Assembly: GCA_002840895.1 (NCBI GenBank)
Contig: PHCZ01000003.1
Location: 1-64,000, forward strand
Reading direction: 5' to 3'
Origin: Bacteroidetes bacterium HGW-Bacteroidetes-8
GTDB taxonomy: Bacteria; Bacteroidota; Bacteroidia; Bacteroidales; UBA932
DNA: 64,000 nucleotides
Shown here one piece after another: positions 1-8,705 of the stretch. Positions within the stretch are counted from its first letter, which is position 1, and every line of letters begins with the position of its first letter. Below the pieces are notes generated by a model, which saw nothing but the letters and a program-made list of their open reading frames with translations, was not told where the DNA came from and made no database searches. The position numbers and the translations under genes are program-made.

Positions 1-101
1 CAATAAATATAAAATATTATAATTTAAATTTGGAAAAGTCTTAGAATACGGGAGCCAATGTTTTCCTTTACTGACACCGATATCCGTTTTTATTGACAAC
101 A

Positions 102-137
102 AAAATAAAAAAAGAGGCTGCCAGTTAAGACAGCCTC
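102..137 (-). terminator. Rho-independent terminator of the TonB-dependent receptor gene
   Basis: Read on the minus strand, a 7-bp G/C-rich stem (GAGGCTG at 114-120 paired with CAGCCTC at 131-137) closes a 10-nt loop and is followed by a T-rich tract. It lies 25 bp past the stop codon of the receptor gene, the expected place for an intrinsic terminator. The remaining bases 1-101 show no gene that I can support. Confidence 0.85.
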
Positions 138-161
138 CTTAAAATTATTTGTTCTATAAAA

Positions 162-3100
162 TTAGAATAGTAATCTAACTCCCAGTAACATTCCCCAAGT
201 ACTTCCTGTAGTAACAGATTTGATCATTCTGTTTTTAGAGTCAAAGTTTGCAATATCTGTTGCATTAAGAGTATAGGTTGGTGCACCAAGGTGGTTAACG
301 CCCTTATATGTCAGAGGCATAATTACATCATAACTATTTGCCAAACCACTTCTTGAGAACGCTCCCCAATCTTTGTTAAGCAGGTTTGCAGCATTTACTA
401 TATCCAGACTTAGTTGAAGTGTGTACTTCCTGTCTGAACCAAATTTAGCAAATACATCCTGGATAACTTTAACATCCCAACGATTTCTCCAAGGGTTAAC
501 AGAACCAAATCTCTCTGCATACTGACCTTTTCTCGCTTTTAGATATGGTGTGTTATCAATAAACTCCTGGAATTTTGCACTCTGCTCTGCTGCTGTCATC
601 TTACCGACAACATCTACGAATGTAAGTTCACTTGCGCTGTTAGGAATATAGAGAATATCTGAAGAAGCACCATCTCCTGTCATATCATTAGAGTATGCAT
701 AGGTTGAACGACCCATAGATGATCCGTTATAATAGAGAGAGATTGAGGTAGCAAGATGTTTCAGGTACTCAACTCTATAGCTTAATGAACCCACAACTCT
801 GTGAGGAACAGAGAAGCTGGAGTAGCTTAACTGAGGGTCATTCAGATTGTAAACATCCAGATTACTTGTCCAGGCCGAATATGCTGTAGAACCAGGGTTT
901 GCAGATACATCTTTAGAGATATTGTATGTGTATGCAACCATACCGGATAGACCGTATGAGAAGTTTTTAGTCAGCTGGGCAGTAAAGAATGATTGGTAAC
1001 CTTCGCTTGAGTTGTCCAGAATCATCGCAGATGAAACTGTGCTTACAACTTTATTCCCAACCCAATATCCCCTTCTGTCAGATCCTGAGAATACTCTGTT
1101 GGCTTCCGGAAGGTTCATATTCTTCTGAACAACTGCATTGATATCCTTTGTAAAGAGAGCCTCTAGGGTTAGAATCATATTTCCAGGTAACTCAATGTCT
1201 CCTGCAAGATTTGATCTCCATACTCTTGGCATTTTGAAGTCTTTACTAACCTCAGCCAGAGCAGCTCCGGAAGCAAGGGTAGTGCTCACTGCCTGTGGGA
1301 AGAGAGCAGGGTATTTTGCAACCTGAGCTTTGAAGTCTTTATTAAAACGGAAATCTGCAGGAAGATTTGCTCCTGTTATTCCGAGCTCAGGACTCTGAAC
1401 TGTACCAGATGCGTTCGGCTGGTTTGTAAACCATACAAAAGGGAGTACACCTGCAAATAGACCTGTACCTCCACGAACCTGTATACTTCTGTCACCCTTA
1501 ACATCCCAGTTGAAACCTACTCTTGGGTTAACCTGTATTTTTGAATTCGGCCAGGTAGAGATATCCATTTTATAGTTATCCTTAAATGTAAGAGCGGAGA
1601 TTGCAGGATTATCCATCAGCTTGTTGTGATACATAGGGAGCTCTGCACGAAAACCGTAAGTTAGTTTTAGATTTTTGTTAACCTGCCACTCATCCTGAAG
1701 ATACAAGCTACCAAGTCCGAAACTCATCTCAACACCTTTTGGATCTGCACCGTTGTAACCGTAAGTTACTCCAAAGCCTGCCGGTTTTACATTGTTAATG
1801 AAGTCATCAAGTGATGCATATCTGTAGTAGCTGGTTCCCTCACGAATATATGAGTTGTTTACATATATGTTGTCATATGATATACCTGCTGTAATAGCGT
1901 GGTTGTTAAGGTTTAAGGTGAGGTTGTTAACAACAGAGAATGTGTTGTTTTCTACCTGATTACGATATGTAAAGAGTTCGTATCCAAATGACATATATGG
2001 GTTACCATCCTTATAGATATCTACAAACGGGAAGAAGTCACTATTACTTGTTCTTTTAGGGTCAGTTGTTGCTGTATAAGATACAAGAAGCTTATTGGAA
2101 ATCTTGTTTCCGAAAGTTGAGTTTAACTCAGCAGCAAAAGCATCAATTGCATTTTCGTTTCCGTAGAAAGAGTTTGAGAATGCTATTGAATAATCTGATA
2201 CCCTTGAAATATTTGATCTTGGCACATTAGGTGGGCCTGATGTTCCGTTAGTAAGAGAGGTGCTGGTGTTTCTAAGACGGTTGTAGCGGAATGCAAATTT
2301 GTGGTTTTTAGCAATATTCCAGTCCAAACGCGCAAGAATCTTGTAGTTGGTAGATGGGAATGCACCAAAATTTTGATAGTCACCCGGGTCGTAGTTATAG
2401 GTAGATAACAGGTGATTTTTTGCTCTTTCAAGATCTGCAACTGTTGTGCGTGAAATTCTGTTTGTCAAGTCTACAACACCATTTGTACTAGGCTCCCAAC
2501 CGCTGCTTGGGCTGTTCTCCTTCTCTGTTTCGTAACTTGCAAAGATGAATAGTTTATCTTTAATGATTGGACCACCAACAGTAACGCCCCACATCTGTGA
2601 GTCTCTGTCACGTGCACCTTTAACAATTGATTCCCCAACCTTCTCTCCTGTGAATGATTTAGGCCTTTGATAAGTATATACCGATGCTTTCCATCTGTTG
2701 TCTCCGGATTTTGTTACAGCATTGATAGATGCACCTGTAAACTGAGAGAGACGAACATCAAATGGGGCAAGGTTAACAGACACCTGCTCTATAGCATCCA
2801 GCGAAATTGGCTGAGAAGAACCACCGGGCATAGCACTGCTTGATAGACCGAAGTTATTGTTAAACGCAGCACCGTCAATGGTAACTGTGTTAAAACGACC
2901 GTCACGTCCGGCAAATGATGTGCCGTTTGACTGAGGTGTCAACTTTGTAAAGTCTGTTATACTTCTGCTGATAGATGGAAGAGTGTTTATCTCTCTTGAA
3001 CTTACGTTCATAGATGCTCCGGTTCTGTCGGCATTAAGAATAGGATTTCTGATACCTGCAGATACCACAACCTCAGAAAGAGTCAAAGCCTCCTCCACAA

Positions 3101-3428
3101 GTTGAGCATTATAGACAAAGTTTTCTCCCAGGCGAAGGTTCATATTGTCCGCCTTGATTGTTCCAAAGCCAAGATATGTTACCTCAACGGCATAAGGACC
3201 GCCGACACGCATATTCTGGATACGATAGTTCCCGGAATTGTCGGTAATTGAGTAATACTTGGATCCGGAAGGTGTGTGGACTGCTACTACGGCAGCTCCG
3301 ATAACCGGAGTTCCATTTGCCTCCGTAATGCGACCACTCATAGAGGATGTTGTAACCTGTGCTATTGCAGCAAAAGCTACAAACAAACTCAAAGCCGTAA
3401 GGGCAAATTGCTTAATTGTTTGTTTCAT
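162..3428 (-). CDS. TonB-dependent receptor, Oar-like, with N-terminal carboxypeptidase-regulatory-like domain
   Basis: A 1088-residue outer-membrane protein. A cleavable signal peptide ends near residue 23 (AIAQ). It is followed by a carboxypeptidase-regulatory-like beta-sandwich (about 28-112: GRITEANGTPVIGAAVVA, then DNSGNYRIQNM). A plug-like segment (about 118-240) contains TVTIDGAAFNNNFG and GASINAVTKSGDN, and a long aromatic-rich beta-barrel ends in phenylalanine (GVRLLF), as outer-membrane barrels do. This layout fits the Oar/TonB-dependent receptor group of Bacteroidota, which imports large or unknown ligands using energy from TonB. No SusD-type lipoprotein gene adjoins it, so it is not a standard polysaccharide-utilisation pair and the substrate cannot be inferred. 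It is a single-gene unit with its own -7 box and terminator. The family call is secure, the ligand is unknown. Confidence 0.9.
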   Translation of the reverse strand: MKQTIKQFALTALSLFVAFAAIAQVTTSSMSGRITEANGTPVIGAAVVAVHTPSGSKYYSITDNSGNYRIQNMRVGGPYAVEVTYLGFGTIKADNMNLRLGENFVYNAQLVEEALTLSEVVVSAGIRNPILNADRTGASMNVSSREINTLPSISRSITDFTKLTPQSNGTSFAGRDGRFNTVTIDGAAFNNNFGLSSSAMPGGSSQPISLDAIEQVSVNLAPFDVRLSQFTGASINAVTKSGDNRWKASVYTYQRPKSFTGEKVGESIVKGARDRDSQMWGVTVGGPIIKDKLFIFASYETEKENSPSSGWEPSTNGVVDLTNRISRTTVADLERAKNHLLSTYNYDPGDYQNFGAFPSTNYKILARLDWNIAKNHKFAFRYNRLRNTSTSLTNGTSGPPNVPRSNISRVSDYSIAFSNSFYGNENAIDAFAAELNSTFGNKISNKLLVSYTATTDPKRTSNSDFFPFVDIYKDGNPYMSFGYELFTYRNQVENNTFSVVNNLTLNLNNHAITAGISYDNIYVNNSYIREGTSYYRYASLDDFINNVKPAGFGVTYGYNGADPKGVEMSFGLGSLYLQDEWQVNKNLKLTYGFRAELPMYHNKLMDNPAISALTFKDNYKMDISTWPNSKIQVNPRVGFNWDVKGDRSIQVRGGTGLFAGVLPFVWFTNQPNASGTVQSPELGITGANLPADFRFNKDFKAQVAKYPALFPQAVSTTLASGAALAEVSKDFKMPRVWRSNLAGDIELPGNMILTLEALFTKDINAVVQKNMNLPEANRVFSGSDRRGYWVGNKVVSTVSSAMILDNSSEGYQSFFTAQLTKNFSYGLSGMVAYTYNISKDVSANPGSTAYSAWTSNLDVYNLNDPQLSYSSFSVPHRVVGSLSYRVEYLKHLATSISLYYNGSSMGRSTYAYSNDMTGDGASSDILYIPNSASELTFVDVVGKMTAAEQSAKFQEFIDNTPYLKARKGQYAERFGSVNPWRNRWDVKVIQDVFAKFGSDRKYTLQLSLDIVNAANLLNKDWGAFSRSGLANSYDVIMPLTYKGVNHLGAPTYTLNATDIANFDSKNRMIKSVTTGSTWGMLLGVRLLF

Positions 3429-3461
3429 AAATATTTAAATAATTTGTTAGGTATTCTTGGA

Positions 3462-3469
3462 CAAAAATA
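3462..3469 (-). promoter_or_regulatory. Bacteroidota -7 promoter element of the receptor gene
   Basis: On the minus strand the bases read TATTTTTG, an exact match to the Bacteroidota -7 consensus TAnnTTTG, 33 bp before the receptor start codon. A TTG lies 22 bp further upstream (3492-3494), slightly wider than the preferred 19 bp, so the -33 element is only approximate. Confidence 0.55.
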
Positions 3470-3592
3470 GCAATTTCTCAGCGATTACTGACAATTAATT
3501 CTAATTATTTAACAAATTCTTAAATAATGTTAAAGTTTAGTATCTATCATTAATTCAGCCATATAGTATTATGAAATTTTAAATTGTCAATA

Positions 3593-3623
3593 TTTGGTTA
3601 ATAAGTTTTTTTTCATAACTTTG
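3593..3623 (+). promoter_or_regulatory. Promoter of metK (Bacteroidota type)
   Basis: TTTG at 3593-3596, a 19-bp spacer, and TAACTTTG at 3616-3623 fit the sigma-ABfr consensus exactly. Transcription should start near 3630, immediately before the SAM-II aptamer, giving metK a 5' leader of roughly 180 nt. Confidence 0.8.
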
Positions 3624-3631
3624 CAGCCGAA

Positions 3632-3686
3632 TTATGTGGAGAGATTTGACTGCTTGCAACCACTTTAAAAAAATGCTAAAACGTTC
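3632..3686 (+). ncRNA. SAM-II riboswitch aptamer in the metK leader
   Basis: The segment has the SAM-II layout. P1 is GTGG (3636-3639) paired with CCAC (3660-3663). Loop 1 holds the conserved GATTTG and CTTGCAA, an A-rich linker follows, and the conserved TGCTAAAA (3674-3681) can pair back into loop 1 as the H-type pseudoknot. The family binds S-adenosylmethionine and is known from alphaproteobacteria and some Bacteroidota. Placement directly before the SAM synthetase gene supports feedback control by the product. The start codon is about 125 nt downstream, farther than in the classic translational SAM-II arrangement. I see no obvious terminator between them, only a weak AAGCCC/GGGC hairpin (3693-3726). 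Confidence 0.88.
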
Positions 3687-3808
3687 CATATTAAGCCCTT
3701 ATATACATTATTTTTTCTATTTGGGCCTTTCGGTAACATTTTAGTATAATTTATGCTGTTGAACTCTTACATTGAGTAAAGTGTTTAATAACTCTAATTA
3801 TTTATATT

Positions 3809-5080
3809 ATGTCTTATCTATTTACTTCGGAATCTGTTTCAGAGGGGCATCCCGATAAAGTTGCCGATCAGATTTCGGACGCTGTTCTTGACCAGTTTCT
3901 TTGTCAGGACTCAGAGTCAAAAGTTGCGTGCGAAACGTTTGTCAGTACAGGTCTTGTGGTTATAGGCGGCGAGGTTAAGTCTGACGCCTATGTAGATATC
4001 CAGCAGGTGGCCCGCAGGGTCATAAACCGCATTGGGTATACAAAAGCAGAGTATATGTTTGACGGAAACTCGTGCGGTATCCTCTCTGCGATACACGAAC
4101 AATCTGCAGATATAAACCGCGGTGTAGAGGTTGCAGATCCTCAGGAGCAGGGTGCAGGAGATCAGGGGATGATGTTTGGTTACGCCTGCAGGGATACTCA
4201 GGAGTTTATGCCTCTTCCTCTCACACTCTCTCATATTGCTCTTTTAGAGCTTGCAAAAATTCGCAGAGAGGGCAATCTTATGCCCTATCTTCGTCCCGAT
4301 GCAAAGTCACAATTTACAATCGAGTACAACGACGATAACACCCCTAACAGGGTGCACACCATAGTGATATCTACTCAGCACGATGAGTTTGACACCGACG
4401 ACTCGATGCAGGTGAGAATCAAGAGCGATGTAAAAAATATCCTCATACCCAGAATCCTAGACCGGCTTCCTCAAGAGACCAAAGCTCTCTTCAAAGATGA
4501 CTATATTCTGCACGTAAACCCTACCGGCAAATTTGTGATTGGAGGGCCACACGGAGATACCGGCCTCACGGGAAGAAAGATTATCGTGGATACATACGGA
4601 GGTAAAGGGGCACACGGCGGGGGAGCATTCTCCGGCAAAGATCCCAGCAAAGTAGACCGCTCAGCCGCCTACGCAGCCAGATACATTGCAAAAAACCTGG
4701 TTGCAGCCGGAGTTGCAGATGAGGTTCTGGTTCAGCTGGCCTATGCAATTGGGGTTGCTCGTCCGGTGAGCATCTTCGTAAACACCTACGGAACAGCCTT
4801 TAGAGACAAACCAAAACAGTTTGTTAACGACAGCGTAATTGCAGATAGGGTTCAAGAGCTGTTTGACCTTCGTCCTGCCAGCATTATCAAACGTTTTTCC
4901 CTCAAAAAACCTATCTATGAGGTGACTGCCGCTTATGGCCATATGGGAAGAGACCCGTATAAAAAAGAGGTTGAACTTTGTGTTAACGGAGAGCTTGTAA
5001 AGGAGGAGATCCAGTTTTTCGGCTGGGAGTTGCTGGATTCAGTAGATCTTATAAAAAAGGAGTTTGGCCTAAATAGCTGA
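3809..5080 (+). CDS. metK: S-adenosylmethionine synthase
   Basis: This cytosolic enzyme makes SAM from methionine and ATP in an unusual tripolyphosphate-forming reaction. The 423 residues carry the family signatures: [16 protein letters not shown] near residue 14 (ATP site), the flexible-loop region, and [19 protein letters not shown] near 271. The length is somewhat greater than E. coli MetK (384), as usual in Bacteroidota. The ATG at 3809 follows an AT-rich leader without a Shine-Dalgarno, and the protein begins [17 protein letters not shown] as expected. Transcription comes from the promoter at 3593 through the SAM-II riboswitch. The product feeds methylation. The rest of the cycle (metH, metF, ahcY) lies at the far end of the window. 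It is convergent with the YhbP-like gene, with only 2 bp between stops. Confidence 0.98.
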   Translation: MSYLFTSESVSEGHPDKVADQISDAVLDQFLCQDSESKVACETFVSTGLVVIGGEVKSDAYVDIQQVARRVINRIGYTKAEYMFDGNSCGILSAIHEQSADINRGVEVADPQEQGAGDQGMMFGYACRDTQEFMPLPLTLSHIALLELAKIRREGNLMPYLRPDAKSQFTIEYNDDNTPNRVHTIVISTQHDEFDTDDSMQVRIKSDVKNILIPRILDRLPQETKALFKDDYILHVNPTGKFVIGGPHGDTGLTGRKIIVDTYGGKGAHGGGAFSGKDPSKVDRSAAYAARYIAKNLVAAGVADEVLVQLAYAIGVARPVSIFVNTYGTAFRDKPKQFVNDSVIADRVQELFDLRPASIIKRFSLKKPIYEVTAAYGHMGRDPYKKEVELCVNGELVKEEIQFFGWELLDSVDLIKKEFGLNS

Positions 5081-5082
5081 TT

Positions 5083-5643
5083 TTAAACAAAGCCCCACGA
5101 CCCTTGGCAAGGTTCTCCCCGCTTCCAGAGAATTTTCTTGCCAAATCCAAGGCGGTTATCTGTAAATTTTAGTTCGCAAACTTTTAGCAGCCACAAATCG
5201 CCCCCTTTAAGGATGGCGTATGGAAACCGCTTCAGGTAACTGAGGCGGTAGTTGTTTAAGAAGGGTCCGTCGCACTGCTCCATTGTTGCACGAAACTGAA
5301 CCCCGCGAATGAGCCCGATGGTCTCTGTCTCAAGCCCTATTGCTCCGGAAACAATATTCGAGGCTCCTCTTCTAAAGATTTGTATATGTCTTGTTTTATC
5401 TTCCGACGTTATAACAAAGAGCATCTCCTGCGGGGAGAAGTGGTAGAAGGCGTGCCAGCTCCACATATCTTTACCGTCGCTCACAGTTAAGGTTGCCAGA
5501 TGGTGCTCCTGTATGAACTCAGTTACCCGTTTATCGGGCGGCACTAAGTTACCATTCTCCTGCATTACCGGGCTGCTATTATCCTGCGGCACCTGGATAT
5601 CATCCTCCTGTGGTATTGGGTTGCTACTCTCTTTAATCTCCAT
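5083..5643 (-). CDS. YhbP-like (UPF0306) split-barrel FMN-binding family protein
   Basis: About 186 residues. The C-terminal 130 resemble E. coli YhbP: KTRHIQIFR, IGLIRGVQFRA and KFTDNRLGFGKKILWKRG are hallmarks of this pyridoxamine-phosphate-oxidase-like split-barrel family. Its biochemical role is not established. The N-terminal 40 residues are a low-complexity, Q/P/N-rich extension (repeated IPQED, VPQDN, VPPDK) not expected in the E. coli protein. I chose the ATG at 5643 because it sits 4 bp after the stop of the U32 gene. A longer reading frame to 5739 would overlap that gene by 92 bp. Tight coupling to a U32 protein mirrors the E. coli yhbP-yhbU-yhbV neighbourhood. Confidence 0.8.
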   Translation of the reverse strand: MEIKESSNPIPQEDDIQVPQDNSSPVMQENGNLVPPDKRVTEFIQEHHLATLTVSDGKDMWSWHAFYHFSPQEMLFVITSEDKTRHIQIFRRGASNIVSGAIGLETETIGLIRGVQFRATMEQCDGPFLNNYRLSYLKRFPYAILKGGDLWLLKVCELKFTDNRLGFGKKILWKRGEPCQGSWGFV

Positions 5644-5647
5644 AATA

Positions 5648-6913
5648 TTATCTCCAGATGTAGATTTTATCTGAGCGGCGCAAACGGATACCTTGCTCAA
5701 CCGGAATTGAGCAGTACTCCCCTTTGAGAGCTCTCTCAACCGGGTTGAGCTCTACTCTTATCTCATCTACCTTATGTTCGTATACTCCTGTAGATGGGCC
5801 TATTATCAATAGGTCATCTCCAACGGAGAGTTCGCCTGTCTCAATAAGCACCTCGGCAACAGAGAGGTTAGAGAAGAAGTTTGTCACCTTCCCAACATAG
5901 GTTTTTTTCTTAGTCGCTTTGTTACCGTATACGTCGCTCCACTCTCCCATTTTTGCACCCTGATAGTATCCGTCCCAGAATCCTCGGTTAAATACCATCG
6001 AGAGGTTCTGTTCCAGTTGTGTTTTAAGCTCCGGAGTGTAACTCCCGTCACAAACTGCATCTGCAGCTTTGCGATAGGAGGCTGTTACTGCTTTTACATA
6101 CTCTGCTGCTCTGGCCCTCCCCTCAATTTTAAGAACCCTCACTCCGGACTCAATTATCTTATCTACAAAGGCAATTGTAGAGAGATCTTTAGGTGACATA
6201 ATATATTTGTTATCTACTTCAAGGGAGGTGCCGGTCTCGATATCGGTAACCTCATACCCCCTGCGGCACAGTTGGTAGCAGGAGCCTCTGTTTGCAGATG
6301 CGTTGTACTCGTGAAGGCTCAGGTAGCATTTACCGGAAACGGCCATACACAGGGCTCCGTGACAGAAGAGCTCCAGCCTTACCAGCTCTCCAGAAGGGCC
6401 GGTTATCTTCTCTCTTACAATAGCGTCATAGATATCCCTCACCTGGAAAAGGGTAAGCTCCCTTGCCAGCACTATCACATCTGCAAACCGTGCGTGATAG
6501 CGGACGCTCTCTATGTTTGAGACATTGAGCTGAGTGGAGATATGCACCTCTACACCAAGCTCTCTTGCATAGAGAATTGCAGCCATATCGGAGGCGATAA
6601 TTGCAGATATTCCCGCCTTTTTTACCTCAGCTATAGTTTGGCGCATAGGCTCAAGGTCGTTGTCGTACAGTACTATATTGAGGGTGAGATAGGACTTGAC
6701 ACCCGCATTTGAGCAGATGGTTGCAATCTCCTGAAGAGATTCTGTGGTAAAGTTGTTTGCCGAGTGGGAGCGCATATTGAGGTTGCCTACACCAAAATAG
6801 ACAGAGTCTGCTCCGCCCTGTATTGCAGCAGCAAGAGACTCAAAGTTGCCGGCCGGAGCCATTATCTCAATATCTTTTGCACAAATTTCCGAACTAATTC
6901 TCTCTTCAATCAT
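5648..6913 (-). CDS. Peptidase U32 family protein, probably TrhP-like tRNA hydroxylation factor
   Basis: A 421-residue U32-family protein. The N-terminal TIM-barrel-like half begins IMAPAGNFESLAAAIQGGAD (18-37), the U32 opening. A cysteine cluster at residues 184, 189, 196, 212 and 216 (FCHGALCMAVSGKC, then GSCYQLCRRGY) matches the iron-sulfur ligands of this family. A C-terminal beta domain (about 330-415, starting KKKTYVGKVTNFF) is the U32_C domain seen in TrhP rather than in the shorter UbiU/UbiV. In E. coli, TrhP (YegQ) takes part in 5-hydroxyuridine formation at tRNA position 34. UbiU/UbiV act in anaerobic ubiquinone synthesis, which is unlikely here because Bacteroidota use menaquinone. 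The TrhP assignment is inference from domain layout, while the U32 family call is secure. It is probably co-transcribed with the YhbP-like gene. Confidence 0.85.
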   Translation of the reverse strand: MIEERISSEICAKDIEIMAPAGNFESLAAAIQGGADSVYFGVGNLNMRSHSANNFTTESLQEIATICSNAGVKSYLTLNIVLYDNDLEPMRQTIAEVKKAGISAIIASDMAAILYARELGVEVHISTQLNVSNIESVRYHARFADVIVLARELTLFQVRDIYDAIVREKITGPSGELVRLELFCHGALCMAVSGKCYLSLHEYNASANRGSCYQLCRRGYEVTDIETGTSLEVDNKYIMSPKDLSTIAFVDKIIESGVRVLKIEGRARAAEYVKAVTASYRKAADAVCDGSYTPELKTQLEQNLSMVFNRGFWDGYYQGAKMGEWSDVYGNKATKKKTYVGKVTNFFSNLSVAEVLIETGELSVGDDLLIIGPSTGVYEHKVDEIRVELNPVERALKGEYCSIPVEQGIRLRRSDKIYIWR

Positions 6914-6992
6914 CTTCTAAAAATTCTATTCAATTTCCCGGACAAAGCCTTTCTCCAATCATCTTCTTGAAACTCGCCGGTCTCCACAAATA

Positions 6993-8072
6993 CTACAATC
7001 TCTGCTCAAAAAAGTTGAGAATTTTATTAAATACCATATCGGGAGTTATCTCGTTAAGGCAGGCGTAGTCTCCTCTAAAGCACTCTTTTTTACCTGAAGA
7101 TGAGCAGGGTCGGCACTCTATTGAGCTCTGCAGTGCCATCTCACTATCCTGCCCCCATCCGTAGAATCCAAGGTAGGGGTGGGTTGCTCCCCAGATTGAT
7201 ATAACCGGCACCCTCATACAGCAGGCAAAGTGCATATTGGCAGAGTCCATAGTGAGCATAAGGTCTCTCCCGGCAATTTCATCCAGCTCCTGAGAGAAGG
7301 TGAGCTCTCCTGCAACAGATTTAACCCCGGAGTATTTGAGCTCCCAGGACTTTAAGGTTGCAATCTCCTTTTTACCTCCGCCAAAAAGGGTAACCGAGAA
7401 TCGCCCATCTTCACTGAGCATCTCAATGAGTCTCTCCATAAGCTCCTGTGGCCAAATCTTCCCTCTGTGGTTGGCAAACGGTGCAACTCCTATTTTGTAA
7501 ATAGCCCTTTGGCTTATAGAATCGGGGTGAGGTGGTGTAGGTTCGGGGTGTGGCAGTTGTATAAGCTCTAGGTGCGGTGGCTGTGTGGCTGGTGCAGATG
7601 CAAAGTTGAGATCTTTGAGACCCAGTGAAATCAAAACAAGTTCGTATCTTCGGAGGGTTGTCATCAACGGTCTCAATTTTTTGAAATATCTCCTGGTGAG
7701 CTTTTTCTTCTCTACTCTCCCCTTTCTCAGAAACGAGAGTGGGGTAAAGGAGATAAAGAATAGCACTCTCAAAATGAAGGTTCTAAGCACTGAGTTTATA
7801 TCTGCAACTGCGGTGGGCTTAAGCTCCATAAGCTCTTTGTGAAGCTTGAGCAGCCCTTTAAACCCTTTGTGTCTCCCTTTGAAATCTGTCGGGAAAAATA
7901 TTATGTTGGGAGCACCTTCAAACAGGGGCTTTAGCATTGGTAAAGAGACCATTGTGAATTTGGTCCCGGGATTATCTGCGGCATAGGCCTTTAATAGCGG
8001 TGAGGCTATTGCCACATCTCCAAGTGCAGAGAAGCGAAGAACAAGAATATGGTCAGGACTTTTTTCCCGCAT
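6993..8072 (-). CDS. Glycosyltransferase family 9 (heptosyltransferase-like)
   Basis: A 359-residue GT9 enzyme of the ADP-heptose:LPS heptosyltransferase superfamily. Such enzymes add a sugar to the inner core of lipopolysaccharide on the cytoplasmic face of the inner membrane. The N-terminus ILVLRFSALGDVAIASPLLKA (9-29) is the GT9 acceptor-side motif. GVAPFANHRGKIWP near residue 193 and LTMDSANMHFACCMRVPVISIWGATHP near 275 form the nucleotide-sugar donor site. There is a short proline/histidine-rich linker (about 167-185) between the two Rossmann halves. The start codon overlaps the end of the DUF4254 gene by 20 bp, so translation is probably coupled. This pairing is common in Bacteroidota. 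The exact sugar donor cannot be told from sequence. Confidence 0.88.
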   Translation of the reverse strand: MREKSPDHILVLRFSALGDVAIASPLLKAYAADNPGTKFTMVSLPMLKPLFEGAPNIIFFPTDFKGRHKGFKGLLKLHKELMELKPTAVADINSVLRTFILRVLFFISFTPLSFLRKGRVEKKKLTRRYFKKLRPLMTTLRRYELVLISLGLKDLNFASAPATQPPHLELIQLPHPEPTPPHPDSISQRAIYKIGVAPFANHRGKIWPQELMERLIEMLSEDGRFSVTLFGGGKKEIATLKSWELKYSGVKSVAGELTFSQELDEIAGRDLMLTMDSANMHFACCMRVPVISIWGATHPYLGFYGWGQDSEMALQSSIECRPCSSSGKKECFRGDYACLNEITPDMVFNKILNFFEQRL

Positions 8073-8664
8073 AGAGTACAGGATTTAGTGAGGGGTCGTT
8101 GTACATCTTCATCTGCTTATAGAATTTCATATATTTTCTCCCGCTCTCTATATCGCTAAGCAGATTATCTATTGCAGTAGAGAGATCTTCTCTTTGGGTG
8201 AGCAGAGTATCGAGTTTGGTTTTGCAACCGGTGCGATGGCTCTCGGTGGCATCTGAGCGGAGCGCCTCTGCACGCATATGGTAAATCTTGAGAGCAAGAA
8301 TTGAGAGTCTGTCTATTGCCCAGGCAGGGGTCTCGGTGTTGATGGTGGCACCGGAATCAACTTTTACAGTTGAGAACCTCTCCATAAAGTAGCTGTCTAT
8401 CATCTCCACCATATCTGTACGCTCCTGATTTGAACTGTCGATTCTTCTTTTGATTGCAAGTGCATCTACAGGGTCTATCCCCGGCTCACGGATAATATCT
8501 TCAAGGTGCCACTGCACTGCGTCAATCCAGTTTTTTGAATAGAGGTACCAATCTACAGTTCCCTGTGTAAAGGGGTTTGAGACCGGAGTATCTACATTAT
8601 CGGTTTTGTGGTAATCATTGACGCATCTGTCAAAAATGGTATTGCAATTGCTGCTGAAAGACAT
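8053..8664 (-). CDS. DUF4254 domain protein
   Basis: A 203-residue soluble, mostly helical protein of the DUF4254 family, typical of Bacteroidota and usually found just upstream of a GT9 glycosyltransferase, as here. Recognisable parts are the segment with WYLYSKNWIDAVQWHLEDIIR (58-78), the central D-rich helix with DPVDALAIKRRID, and an end in PVLYAGKKS. There is no signal peptide or membrane segment. The molecular function is unknown. The 20-bp overlap with the heptosyltransferase suggests that both act in LPS or glycan assembly. No Shine-Dalgarno is evident. Confidence 0.85.
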   Translation of the reverse strand: MSFSSNCNTIFDRCVNDYHKTDNVDTPVSNPFTQGTVDWYLYSKNWIDAVQWHLEDIIREPGIDPVDALAIKRRIDSSNQERTDMVEMIDSYFMERFSTVKVDSGATINTETPAWAIDRLSILALKIYHMRAEALRSDATESHRTGCKTKLDTLLTQREDLSTAIDNLLSDIESGRKYMKFYKQMKMYNDPSLNPVLYAGKKS

Positions 8665-8705
8665 ATCTTATATTAAAAATTGGTTGTTGATAATCAAACT
8701 AAAAA

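Noticed and set aside
3720-3752. Second promoter-like pair (TTTG, then TATAATTT) in the metK leader
   Set aside because: The spacing is 21 bp and the -7 part mismatches the consensus. It would also bypass the riboswitch, while the upstream promoter is exact.
5644-5739. Longer start for the YhbP-like gene
   Set aside because: It would overlap the U32 gene by 92 bp and adds no family sequence. The ATG at 5643 fits the operon spacing.
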